Assembly: GCF_033100795.1 (NCBI RefSeq) | Contig: NZ_JAWLVI010000001.1 | Span: 992,001 to 1,056,000 of the forward strand | Length of the DNA stretch: 64,000 nucleotides | Reading direction: 5' to 3' | Source of the DNA: Pseudothioclava sp033100795 | GTDB taxonomy: Bacteria > Pseudomonadota > Alphaproteobacteria > Rhodobacterales > Rhodobacteraceae | In this document: positions 17,613 through 25,711 of the stretch, piece after piece | Layout of the letters: every line of letters begins with the position of its first letter | Position numbering within the stretch: position 1 is the stretch's first letter | Made by a program: the position numbers and the translations under genes | The notes under the pieces: model-generated | Told to the model about the DNA's origin: nothing | The model's input: the letters and a program-made list of their open reading frames with translations, nothing else | Databases searched by the model: none

Positions 17613-18494
17613 ATGTTTGCAAGCTGCGCCGACCCTTCCCAACTTGACGGCCTGTCATGGCTGATGTGCTACCTGACCTCGGGCAAGCACATGCTGTTCT
17701 ATTGGTCCTTCCTTGTCGTGCTGTTGCTGATGGTGATCACCGCGCCGCTTGCGCTGCTGCTTGGTTTTGGCGGCGCAATGGCCGCGCGCTCGCCCGTCTG
17801 GCCGGTGCGGATGCTGGGCAAGGGCTATACCTCGATGGTGCGCGGTGTGCCTGACATCGTGTTCTTCCTCTTTGTGCCCATCGCGATGGACCAGGGGCTG
17901 GAATACATCCGCCACAAGATCAAATGCCCCGACTGGGATCAGCCGATCCGGCAGGGCAACGACTTTCTGGTCTGCGCCGAGGCAAAGCTGCCGCTGTCGT
18001 CCTCGCCCCAGATCTGGCACGAGATTTACGGCTTTTCGCTGGCGACACTGGCGTTTGCGGTCGTGTTCGGCGCCTTTGCGGCCAATGTTCTTTATGGGGC
18101 GATGCAGGCGGTGCCACGCGCCCAGCTTGAGACCGCCGAGGCCTATGGCATGAACCGCGCGCAGGTGAACCGGCGCATCCTGATCCCGCAGATGTGGACC
18201 TATGCCCTGCCCGGCCTGTCGAACCTGTGGATGATCCTGATCAAAGCTACGCCCTTGCTGTTCCTTCTGGGCGTTGAAGACATCGTCTATTGGGCGCGCG
18301 AGCTTGGCTCGACGAAATCGAACGTCTACGCCTATCCGCACCCTGACTGGCGGCTCTATTACTTCCTTGTGCTTCTGGCCTTCTATCTGGGCATCACCCG
18401 CGTCTCCGAGGTGGTCCTTGGCCGCCTGACCACCCGCCTGTCGCGCGGGCAGGCAACAATGGCGGGCGAAGCGATGCGAAAGGCTGGCGCATGA
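17613..18494 (+). CDS. Amino acid/amine ABC transporter permease (HisM type)
   Basis: 293 aa inner-membrane permease. The EAA loop is AVPRAQLETAEAYGMNRAQV. It is longer than the usual ~230 aa because of an insert of about 45 residues (about 95-140) after the second membrane segment. The insert holds KCPDWDQPIRQGNDFLVCAE with two Cys that could form a periplasmic disulfide. Another Cys pair lies at the very N-terminus (MFASCAD, WLMCYL). The gene overlaps the next permease by 4 nt (ATGA). Confidence 0.9.
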   Translation: MFASCADPSQLDGLSWLMCYLTSGKHMLFYWSFLVVLLLMVITAPLALLLGFGGAMAARSPVWPVRMLGKGYTSMVRGVPDIVFFLFVPIAMDQGLEYIRHKIKCPDWDQPIRQGNDFLVCAEAKLPLSSSPQIWHEIYGFSLATLAFAVVFGAFAANVLYGAMQAVPRAQLETAEAYGMNRAQVNRRILIPQMWTYALPGLSNLWMILIKATPLLFLLGVEDIVYWARELGSTKSNVYAYPHPDWRLYYFLVLLAFYLGITRVSEVVLGRLTTRLSRGQATMAGEAMRKAGA

Positions 18495-19321
18495 GCAGCT
18501 GCACCGAGATCATCGCCGATTACGCGCTGCGCTCTATCGGCATCGGCGAGCGCGCCTTGCCGCGCACCGACATCACCCTTTGCCACCAGTTCACGCTGAT
18601 CGGCTCGGGGATGCTGTGGAATATCTACTTCGGCGCGCTGGCGCTGTTTGCGGGATTTTTCCTCGCGACTGCGACGGCGCTTGCGAAAACCTCGGAAAGC
18701 GCGTTTGTGCGCAAACCGGCCGAGTGGTTCATCTTTGTGTTCCGCGGCTCGCCCCTCTTTATCCAGTTCTTTCTGGCCTATGAGGCGCTGGTGATGCTGC
18801 CGCGCTCGGGGATCGAGGTGTTCGGCATCACCGTCGAGACCGCCTGGACCACCAAAGCCTGGGCGGGCGCGCTGTTCGTGATGTTCCTCAACACATCGGC
18901 CTATGCCGCCGAGATTTTCTACGGCGCGCTGCGCTCTGTCCCCAAGGGCGATCTTGAGGCGGCGGATGCCTATGGCCTCACCGGCTGGAAAAAGTTCCGC
19001 CGCGTCGTCTGGCCCACCATGCTGCGCCTTGCGTGGCCCGCCTATACGAACGAGGCGATCTTCCTGTTCCACGCCACCACGCTGGTGTTTTTCTCGGGCT
19101 TTCCGGCCTTCCGGCAAGAGGGCGACGCGCTTTATTACGCGTCGTATTTCGCCGACAAGACCTTCAACCCCTTCATCCCCTATCCTATCACGGCCTTCTA
19201 TTTCATCTTGTTGACGCTCACCGTTATCGGCCTGTTCGGGATCATCAACCGCCGCCTGAACCGCCACCTTCCGGGGGCCGATCGCCCGAAGCTCAGGGTC
19301 AGGCCGCAGATCGTCAGGTAA
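18491..19321 (+). CDS. Amino acid/amine ABC transporter permease (HisQ type)
   Basis: 276 aa inner-membrane permease. The EAA loop is SVPKGDLEAADAYGLTGWKK and several hydrophobic segments follow. The N-terminal 40 residues carry two Cys (SSCTEII, ITLCHQF) before the first membrane helix, unusual for the family. It overlaps the preceding permease by 4 nt and ends 3 nt before the glutamine-synthetase-like gene, so transporter and ligase are one transcript. Confidence 0.9.
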   Translation: MSSCTEIIADYALRSIGIGERALPRTDITLCHQFTLIGSGMLWNIYFGALALFAGFFLATATALAKTSESAFVRKPAEWFIFVFRGSPLFIQFFLAYEALVMLPRSGIEVFGITVETAWTTKAWAGALFVMFLNTSAYAAEIFYGALRSVPKGDLEAADAYGLTGWKKFRRVVWPTMLRLAWPAYTNEAIFLFHATTLVFFSGFPAFRQEGDALYYASYFADKTFNPFIPYPITAFYFILLTLTVIGLFGIINRRLNRHLPGADRPKLRVRPQIVR

Positions 19322-19324
19322 GCT

Positions 19325-20656
19325 ATGGACTGGCTCAGAGAACACCCCGAGGTCAAAACCTTCCGCGTTGCTGCGGCTGATCTGAACGGGGTGGCGCGGG
19401 GCAAGCGTATTCCGGCGCGGTTCACGCAAAAACTGATGTCCGAGGGCACGCGGTTTCCGTTTTCGGTGATGAACCTCGACATCTGGGGCGAGGATGTCGA
19501 GGACAGCCCGCTGGTCTTTGAAAGCGGCGATCCGGACGGGCTGTTGCTGCCCACAGATCGCGGTTTCCTGCCGATGCCGTGGCTTGATGCGCCGACCGCT
19601 TTGCTGCCGATCTGGATGTTCCACCTTGATGGCCGCCCCTATCTGGGCGACCCGCGTCAGGCGCTCGCGGCGGTGGTTGACCGTTATAAGGCTGCTGGCC
19701 TGACCCCCGTCGTCGCGACCGAGCTGGAGTTCTTTCTGATCGACGACTCGGGCAAGACCTTGCGCGTGCCGCCCTCGCCCCGTTCGGGCAAGCGGCGCAC
19801 AGGGGGCGAAGTTCTCAGCCTGCGGGCGCTGGACGCGTTCGATCGGTTCTTCACCGCGCTTTATGACGCCTGCGAGGCGATGGACATTCCCGCCGATACC
19901 GCGATTTCCGAGGCGGGGCCGGGCCAGTTCGAGATCAACCTCATGCATCAGGCCGACCCGCTGAAGGCCGCGGATGATACGTGGCTCTTCAAGATGCTGG
20001 TCAAAGGGCTGGCGCGCGCGCACGGGTTTGCGGCCTCTTTCATGGCAAAACCCTATGGCGCCTGGCCCGGAAACGGGATGCACACGCATTTCTCGATTTT
20101 GGACAAAAACGGGGCCAATATCTTCAACGATGGGTCCGATAAAGGCTCGGACAGGCTGCGCCACGCGGTCGGCGGCATCCTTAAGGCGATGCCGGGATCA
20201 ACCCTTGTCTTCGCGCCCCACGCCAACAGCTACGATCGCCTTGTGCCGGATGCGCACGCGCCCACGGGCATCGGTTGGGCCTATGAAAACCGCACCGCCG
20301 CGATCCGCATTCCGGCCTCGGGTCCGGCCGCGCGGCGGATCGAGCATCGCGTCGCGGGGGGCGATGTGAACCCCTATCTGATGATCTCGGCCATTCTTGG
20401 GGCCGCGCTGATCGGGTTGGAGGATCAGACGCCCGCGCCCGCGCCCTTCCACGGCAACGCCTATCAGCAAAACCTGCCGCAGCTTCCCGCCAATTGGGGC
20501 GACGCGATCGAGGCGTTTGCCAATTGCGAGATTACCAAGCGCATCTTCCCCGAGGAACTGATCCGCACCTTCCTGATGACCAAGCGGCAAGAGCTGCACT
20601 ATATGGCGGAACTCTCCGAGGCCGAGCAGGTCGAGCTGTATCTCGATACTGTCTAG
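19325..20656 (+). CDS. Glutamine synthetase family ligase (gamma-glutamylamine synthetase-like), copy 1
   Basis: 443 aa. It has the GS catalytic core: ATELEFFLID, SEAGPGQFEINL, GMHTHFSI, and YENRTAAIRIP. It lacks the adenylylation Tyr region of housekeeping GlnA and resembles PuuA/GlnT-type enzymes, which join glutamate to an amine (putrescine, isopropylamine, ethylamine and others) using ATP. It is the last gene of the ABC transporter operon, 3 nt after the permease, which suggests that the imported compound is its substrate. It converges with the PuuB-like gene, stops 3 nt apart. The exact amine is unknown. Confidence 0.9.
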   Translation: MDWLREHPEVKTFRVAAADLNGVARGKRIPARFTQKLMSEGTRFPFSVMNLDIWGEDVEDSPLVFESGDPDGLLLPTDRGFLPMPWLDAPTALLPIWMFHLDGRPYLGDPRQALAAVVDRYKAAGLTPVVATELEFFLIDDSGKTLRVPPSPRSGKRRTGGEVLSLRALDAFDRFFTALYDACEAMDIPADTAISEAGPGQFEINLMHQADPLKAADDTWLFKMLVKGLARAHGFAASFMAKPYGAWPGNGMHTHFSILDKNGANIFNDGSDKGSDRLRHAVGGILKAMPGSTLVFAPHANSYDRLVPDAHAPTGIGWAYENRTAAIRIPASGPAARRIEHRVAGGDVNPYLMISAILGAALIGLEDQTPAPAPFHGNAYQQNLPQLPANWGDAIEAFANCEITKRIFPEELIRTFLMTKRQELHYMAELSEAEQVELYLDTV

Positions 20657-20659
20657 CGG

Positions 20660-21961
20660 CTAGACCCCCAGCCGGTCGCGCAGCGAAAACCAGCTCATCG
20701 CTGCGACTAACAGCGGCCAGCGCAGCATCGCGCCACCCGGGAACGCAGGCACGTTCAGCCCTGCGAACACGTCAAAGCGCCCCGCCTGCCCCGCGACTGC
20801 CTCGGCCATGATCTTGCCCGCCAGCGTCCCCATCGCCACCCCATGCCCCGAGAACCCCGAGGCCGACAGGATATTCGGCCCGACGCGCAAAAACGCGGGC
20901 ATCCGGTTCATAGTGATCGCCAGCGTCCCGCCCCAGGTATAGTCGATGCGGGCATCGCGCAGATGCGGATAGACCTCCAGCATCGGCTTTGTCACCGTCT
21001 TGCGGATGTCGGGGAAGCGGTAGCCATAGCTTTCGCCGCCCCCGAACAAAAGCCGGTTATCCTCGGACAGGCGCCAGTAGTTCACCACGAATTTCGTGTC
21101 CGCCACGGCAATATTCTCGCGCAGCACCCCTGCCACGCGCGCGCCCAACGGCTCGGTCGCGACGATGAAGTTGTTGATCGGCATAACGCGGGCCGCAACG
21201 CGGGTATTCAGCCCGCCCAGATAGCCGTTGGCCGCCAGAAGAACGTGGTCAGCCTCAACATGGCCTTGCGCCGTTTGCACCTTCGCAGGCGCGCCGGAAT
21301 GGATGTGATGCACGACCGATCCTTCGCAGATCGTGGCCCCCGCAGCCTCCGCCGCCAAAGCCAGCCCCTGCGCGAAGTTCAGCGGGTGCAGATGCCCCGC
21401 GCCACGGTCAATATCGCCGCCCTTATAGACGGGGGACGGGAGGATCTCGGCCAAGGCCTCACGCGAGAGCGGCGTGACCTGCGTGTAGCCGTAATCCCGC
21501 GCAAGTTTTTCGGCGTAGTGGTGGGAATGGTTCACCTCGGCCTCGGTCCGGCAGGCATGCGCAATGCCGGGGTAGAAGGTAACGGGCATCGCGTGGGCGT
21601 CGATCAGCCCGCGCACCAGCGATTTGGCCTCTTCGCCAAAATCCCACAACCTGCGCGCGGTCTCTGGCCCGTAATGGCGCTCAAGCTCGTCTTGCTCCAG
21701 CCGCTGCCCCGAACCGACCTGCCCGCCATTGCGCCCCGAGGCGCCAAAGCCCACGCGGTGCGCCTCGAGCAGGATCACCGACAGCCCCTTTTCCGCCGCA
21801 TGAAGCGCCGCCGACAGGCCGGTAAAGCCCCCGCCGATGATACACAGATCAACGCGGTGACGCCCTTTCAACGCGGGCCAGCGTCGGTCGCTGGCGGCTG
21901 TCGCGGCGTAATAGCTTGGCGCATGTTCGCCGCGCTGGTCATTGGCGAAAAGCAGGTTCAT
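20660..21961 (-). CDS. FAD-dependent gamma-glutamylputrescine oxidase-like protein
   Basis: 433 aa DAO-fold flavoprotein, closest in pattern to E. coli PuuB: N-terminal SYYAATA, the FAD site DLCIIGGGFTGLSAALHAAE, then GFGASGRNGGQV, and a C-terminal GFSGHGVAMGTLAGK. PuuB oxidatively deaminates a gamma-glutamylated amine to the aldehyde with H2O2 release. It follows the GS-like copy 2 gene by 4 nt in one operon. No aldehyde dehydrogenase lies next to it. Substrate specificity cannot be read from the sequence. Confidence 0.88.
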   Translation of the reverse strand: MNLLFANDQRGEHAPSYYAATAASDRRWPALKGRHRVDLCIIGGGFTGLSAALHAAEKGLSVILLEAHRVGFGASGRNGGQVGSGQRLEQDELERHYGPETARRLWDFGEEAKSLVRGLIDAHAMPVTFYPGIAHACRTEAEVNHSHHYAEKLARDYGYTQVTPLSREALAEILPSPVYKGGDIDRGAGHLHPLNFAQGLALAAEAAGATICEGSVVHHIHSGAPAKVQTAQGHVEADHVLLAANGYLGGLNTRVAARVMPINNFIVATEPLGARVAGVLRENIAVADTKFVVNYWRLSEDNRLLFGGGESYGYRFPDIRKTVTKPMLEVYPHLRDARIDYTWGGTLAITMNRMPAFLRVGPNILSASGFSGHGVAMGTLAGKIMAEAVAGQAGRFDVFAGLNVPAFPGGAMLRWPLLVAAMSWFSLRDRLGV

Positions 21962-21965
21962 AGGG

Positions 21966-23321
21966 TTACACGTTCAGCAGCAGATGCTCACGCTCCCACG
22001 GGCTGATGACTTGCAGGAACTCTTTGTATTCGTTGCGCTTTACAGCCTCGTAAACGGTGCAGAACTCGACGCCCAGAACCTCGCGCACGGGCGCGCTGTC
22101 GGACAAAAGATCCAGCGCATCGCCAAGGGTATTCGGCACATCCTCGGCACTGCGATAAGCGTCGCCAAGGCATTCGGCCTTGGGCATCTTCTGTTCTTTC
22201 AGCCCGATATAGGCGCAGGCCAGCGAGGCCGCGAGCCCGAGATAGGGGTTGCAATCCATGCCCGCCAAGCGGTTCTCGATCCGGCGCGCTTCCGGCCCCG
22301 AGATCGGCACGCGCAGCCCCGTAGTGCGGTTGTCGCGGCCCCATTCCAGATTGATTGGTGCAGCAAAATCAGGGACATAGCGGCGATAGCTGTTCACATA
22401 GGGGGCGAGCAGCGCGATCACCGCCGGCAGGTGGTTTTGTAGCCCCGCAATGGCGTGCATGAAGGCTTCGGTCTCGCCGCCCTCGGCATCGGAAAAGATA
22501 TTCTGGCCGGTTTTGATGTCGATCACCGACTGGTGGATATGCATCGCAGAGCCAGGCTCGCCCTCAATCGGTTTGGCCATGAAAGTTGCAAAGCAATCGT
22601 GACGCAGCGCGGCCTCGCGGATCAGGCGTTTGAAGTAGAAAATCTGGTCAGCCAGCGCAATCGGATCGCCATGCGCGAGGTTGATCTCGATCTGCCCCGC
22701 CCCGCCTTCTTGCAAGATGCCGTCGATCTCAAAGCCCTGAAGCTCGGCGAAGTCGTAAATATCGTCGATCACCTTGCCGTATTCATCGACCGCCGACATC
22801 GAATAGGCCTGCTTGGCCGCAGCGCGCCGCCCCGAGCGTCCCATCGGCGGAATGATCGGCTGGTTCGGGTCGATGTTGCGCGCGACCAGAAAGAACTCCA
22901 TCTCGGGGGCGACGATCGGGCGCCAGCCTTCGGCCTCATACAGCGAGAGCACCCTTTTCAACACGTTGCGCGGCGCGATTGGCACGGGGTTGCCCTGCTG
23001 GTCCTGCACGTCATGGATCACCTGAAGCGTCCAGTCCGCCGTCCACGGTGCCGCCGTCGCAGTCGAGAAATCCGGCACAAGGATCATATCCGGCTCGGTG
23101 AACGCGCCCATCGGGTTATCGGCCCATTCGCCGGTGATGGTTTGCAAAAAGATCGAGTTCGGCAGGAAAAACCTGTCCTGGAACTGGAACTTCGAGGCAG
23201 GCATCGCCTTGCCCCGCGCAACGCCCGCAATGTCAGCGACGATACATTCAACTTCGTCAAGGCGGCGGCCCACAAGGTAGTCGCGCGCGGCTTCGGGGAT
23301 CTGGTCTTTCCAGTCGGACAT
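21966..23321 (-). CDS. Glutamine synthetase family ligase (PuuA-like), copy 2
   Basis: 451 aa. GS core motifs are APEMEFFLVA, QEGGAGQIEINL, GSAMHIHQS, and RDNRTTGLRVP. It is a paralogue of the gene at 19325, clearly diverged in sequence, and also lacks the adenylylation site. It lies between a GATase gene (3 nt upstream) and the PuuB-like oxidase gene (4 nt downstream), the arrangement of a gamma-glutamylation pathway: ligase, oxidase, gamma-Glu hydrolase. Two different GS-like ligases around one oxidase suggest two amine substrates or a hetero-oligomer; this is inference. Confidence 0.9.
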   Translation of the reverse strand: MSDWKDQIPEAARDYLVGRRLDEVECIVADIAGVARGKAMPASKFQFQDRFFLPNSIFLQTITGEWADNPMGAFTEPDMILVPDFSTATAAPWTADWTLQVIHDVQDQQGNPVPIAPRNVLKRVLSLYEAEGWRPIVAPEMEFFLVARNIDPNQPIIPPMGRSGRRAAAKQAYSMSAVDEYGKVIDDIYDFAELQGFEIDGILQEGGAGQIEINLAHGDPIALADQIFYFKRLIREAALRHDCFATFMAKPIEGEPGSAMHIHQSVIDIKTGQNIFSDAEGGETEAFMHAIAGLQNHLPAVIALLAPYVNSYRRYVPDFAAPINLEWGRDNRTTGLRVPISGPEARRIENRLAGMDCNPYLGLAASLACAYIGLKEQKMPKAECLGDAYRSAEDVPNTLGDALDLLSDSAPVREVLGVEFCTVYEAVKRNEYKEFLQVISPWEREHLLLNV

Positions 23322-23324
23322 GGG

Positions 23325-24026
23325 TCACCTTTTCGGGGACGTCACCGCGTCCCGGGGTTGTAAAAAGAACTCTGCGATACGCTCGGCCAAACGCGCGGCC
23401 GAAGTTGGATGGCCAAGGTTCGCGGTCGCAGCCTGCATCAGGGATTCGGGCACGACGCCCTTACCGCGCTCACGGATCAGGCCTTCGATAACTGCATCCG
23501 AAAACTCGGGATGTGCCTGAACGGTGAAGGCTCGGTCACCATAGACGAGGGCGGCATTTTCACAAAAGTCGTTGCAGCCAACCGCTTCGGCCTCGGGCGG
23601 GCGCACCGTCACCTGATCCTGATGCCAGGCGTTCAGACGGATTTCCTGGCCCTTGAAATCATAGCTTTGCGGGCCAACCGCCCAGCCACCATGGAACTTT
23701 TCGACCTTTCCGCCAAGCGCCTGCGCGATGATCTGGTGGCCAAAGCAGATCCCCACAAGCGGCACATCGGCCGCATAGGCCGCCCGGATGAACTCTTCCA
23801 GCGGCGCGATGAACGGGTGGTCCTCATAGGCGCCGTGGCGCGAGCCGGTAATCAGCCAGCCCTCGCAGTCATGAATATCAGCGGGAAATTCCATTGCCTC
23901 GACGTGATAGGTGCGAAACTCCAGCCCGCGCCTGGCCAAAAGCGCGCGGAACATATCGGGGTAATCGCCAAGGCTGTCGCGGAGGCTTTCGGCCATCTGG
24001 CCGGTCTGGAGAATGCCGATCAGCAT
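23325..24026 (-). CDS. Class I glutamine amidotransferase-like protein (putative gamma-Glu hydrolase)
   Basis: 233 aa from the ATG at 24026; the longer reading to 24083 adds a non-conserved leader. The triad is visible: nucleophile Cys94 in GICFGHQIIAQALGG, and His and Glu in VQAHPEF. By position it replaces PuuD, the enzyme that releases glutamate from gamma-glutamyl products, but the fold is the GuaA/YfeJ-like GATase rather than classic PuuD (peptidase C26), so the role is inferred from context. It is the first gene of the GATase/GS-like/PuuB-like operon. Confidence 0.85.
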   Translation of the reverse strand: MLIGILQTGQMAESLRDSLGDYPDMFRALLARRGLEFRTYHVEAMEFPADIHDCEGWLITGSRHGAYEDHPFIAPLEEFIRAAYAADVPLVGICFGHQIIAQALGGKVEKFHGGWAVGPQSYDFKGQEIRLNAWHQDQVTVRPPEAEAVGCNDFCENAALVYGDRAFTVQAHPEFSDAVIEGLIRERGKGVVPESLMQAATANLGHPTSAARLAERIAEFFLQPRDAVTSPKR

Positions 24027-24103
24027 AGAACGCTCGTTGGTAGGTGGTAGCGAAACCGTAGCCTTCCCGATGGCACGGGGCAAGGGGGCACGCAGACCCG
24101 CCC

Positions 24104-24934
24104 CTAGCCGTTCAGAACATCCATCGCCGCGCGGTGCAGCACCGGATTGGCCGCTGCCAAAACCTGCCCGCCCGCGCTGGCCGGATTGCCCTGCCAGTCG
24201 GTCACGATACCGCCTGCCGCCTCGATCACGGCAATAGGGGCTGCAATATCATAGGGTTGCAGCCCCGCTTCGACAACAAGATCAATCTGTCCCGCCGCCA
24301 AAAGCGCATAGGCGTAGCAATCCATGCCATAGCGCGTCAGGCGGCACTGGCCGGACAGGCGCGCGAAGGCCGCACCCTCATCGGCAGTGCCAACCTCGGG
24401 GAAGGTGGTGAATATCGTCGCCTGAGACAGTTCGCGCGTGGCGCGCGTCGCCAAAGCGCCCTGCCCCTGCGGGCCGGAAAGCTGCGCAAGCCCGAAGCCG
24501 CCGATGAACCGCTCGCCAATATAGGGCTGGTCGATGACGCCAAGGTAGGGCTGCCCCGGCACGGAACCTTCGGCAGACAGCGCGATCAGCACCCCCCAGG
24601 TCGGCGTGCCCGACATATAGCCGCGTGTGCCATCGATCGGGTCCAGCACCCAAGTCAGCCCGCTGGTGCCGGTTTTGACGCCGTATTCCTCGCCGTAGAT
24701 GCCATCTTGCGGACGCGCCTTTTCAATCATCGCGCGCATCGCCGCCTCGGCCGCGCGATCCGCCGCTGTCACCGGATCGAACCCTTCCGACAGCTTGGTC
24801 TCGGCGGCGATCCCGCCCATGGGCCGGAACTGCGCCAGTGTCTCGGCGCGGGCCACATCGGCCAGCCGACCGGCAAGCGCCAAAATCTCTGCCGCTTCGG
24901 CAGCATCACGGATCTGGGGGGGGAAATCCTGCAT
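24104..24934 (-). CDS. hisN: Inositol monophosphatase family protein, probable histidinol-phosphatase
   Basis: 276 aa Mg-dependent phosphatase. Metal ligands: Glu in YGEEYG, DPIDGT at 98-103, and the C-terminal PYDIAAPIAVIEAAGG. The segment after DPIDGT, RGYMSGTPTWGVLIAL, matches the HisN branch (K/R-x-F/Y-hydrophobic-SG-x-P-x-WG) rather than inositol-specific enzymes, so histidinol phosphate to histidinol is the likely reaction. It lies 77 nt upstream of the GATase gene and could be co-transcribed with it, but the known his genes are 9 kb away. Family certain, substrate probable. Confidence 0.8.
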   Translation of the reverse strand: MQDFPPQIRDAAEAAEILALAGRLADVARAETLAQFRPMGGIAAETKLSEGFDPVTAADRAAEAAMRAMIEKARPQDGIYGEEYGVKTGTSGLTWVLDPIDGTRGYMSGTPTWGVLIALSAEGSVPGQPYLGVIDQPYIGERFIGGFGLAQLSGPQGQGALATRATRELSQATIFTTFPEVGTADEGAAFARLSGQCRLTRYGMDCYAYALLAAGQIDLVVEAGLQPYDIAAPIAVIEAAGGIVTDWQGNPASAGGQVLAAANPVLHRAAMDVLNG

Positions 24935-25011
24935 TCCGGCCTCCTGAAAAGATAAAGGGAGCGGTAAACGCCCCCTTTCCTCTGGTCAAGCGACCATATC
25001 GCAAGCGCGGA

Positions 25012-25374
25012 TCAGGCCGCGTCCGACAGCACCTTAGCCAGTTCGAACAGGCGGCGACGCTGAGCCTCTGGGATCGCGTAGTAGGACCGCAGAAGCGCCA
25101 GTGCCTCTTTGTCCGACATAATATCGCCCGCAACTTCGTTGGTTGCCTTGCTTTCGCCGGCCAGCCCTTCGAAGAAGAACGAAATCGACACGCCGAGCGC
25201 ATCGGAAATATCCCAAAGCCGCGACGCGGAAACCCGGTTCATGCCGGTTTCATATTTCTGAATTTGCTGAAATTTAATGCCAACCTTATCGGCGAGTTGC
25301 TGCTGGGTCATACCGATCATCCAACGACGATGACGGATCCGCTTGCCAACATGCACATCCACAGGGTGTTTCAT
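25012..25374 (-). CDS. XRE-family transcriptional regulator
   Basis: 120 aa. The helix-turn-helix occupies residues 10-65: RIRHRRWMIGMTQQQLADKV, then GIKFQQIQKYETG and VSASRLWDISDALGVSISFF. The C-terminal 50 residues are helical and acidic (MSDKEALALLRSYYAIPEAQ), probably for dimerisation. This small cytoplasmic type (SinR/PraR-like) is widespread in Rhizobiales and Rhodobacterales. A GAGGTA ribosome site precedes the ATG at 25374. Its upstream region contains three GACAGGT units that are good candidates for autoregulation. The target genes are unknown. Confidence 0.9.
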   Translation of the reverse strand: MKHPVDVHVGKRIRHRRWMIGMTQQQLADKVGIKFQQIQKYETGMNRVSASRLWDISDALGVSISFFFEGLAGESKATNEVAGDIMSDKEALALLRSYYAIPEAQRRRLFELAKVLSDAA

Positions 25375-25430
25375 ATTATATACCTCGATCTATGCTGTCC
25401 TTGACGTTAGCAGCCTAAACCTATGCGACA

Positions 25431-25467
25431 GACAGGTATTTTCGCGAACCTGTCCAAAAAGACAGGT
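25431..25467. promoter_or_regulatory. GACAGGT operator array upstream of the XRE regulator
   Basis: GACAGGT (25431-25437), its exact reverse complement ACCTGTC (25448-25454) after a 10-nt spacer, and a third copy GACAGGT (25461-25467) after 6 nt. It lies 57-93 nt upstream of the regulator's start. Three exact 7-mers in 37 nt are very unlikely by chance. Binding by the adjacent XRE protein is inference. Confidence 0.55.
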
Positions 25468-25557
25468 CAATCTCTTCTCCTTCGGGTCGAATTCCGCAAA
25501 ATGGAAACCACAAGCATGGGGCGAATAGACCTTTCGTATAGTTCGCGCCAAACGTGT

Positions 25558-25584
25558 TTCGCAAAATGCAATGCAATTTGCGAA
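25558..25584. promoter_or_regulatory. Inverted repeat TTCGCAAA-N11-TTTGCGAA
   Basis: A perfect 8-bp inverted repeat (25558-25565 and 25577-25584) with a partly repetitive loop (ATGCAATGCAA). It is about 130 nt upstream of the quinone oxidoreductase start. The binder is unknown; the arms resemble GCAAA-containing half sites seen upstream of pyc. Confidence 0.45.
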
Positions 25585-25711
25585 TCAAACGCAAAACAGA
25601 ACTGTCAAATGTGCTTTTCCCCAAGGGGTTGATTCGCGCCCCGTCTACAAGGCCGCTTTACAGCCGTGCGCTCTCGGCTATCGTGCTGCGGTGCAACAGA
25701 ACGAGGGGCAG

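Larger units (their letters stand above)
25375..25711. other. Regulatory intergenic region between XRE regulator and quinone oxidoreductase
   Basis: 337 nt, clearly AT-richer than the neighbours and without a believable gene. It separates two divergent genes and carries at least two repeat systems: GACAGGT units (25431-25467) near the regulator and a TTCGCAAA/TTTGCGAA inverted repeat (25558-25584) nearer the oxidoreductase. Confidence 0.7.

Noticed and set aside
18383..20164. 593-codon open frame on the minus strand opposite the permease and GS-like genes
   Set aside because: Covers parts of three real genes; low-complexity Arg/Glu-rich product typical of a shadow frame.
24104..24934. Calling the phosphatase an inositol monophosphatase (suhB)
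   Set aside because: The segment after DPIDGT follows the HisN pattern and the window lacks inositol genes, so histidinol-phosphatase is the better reading, with substrate still open.
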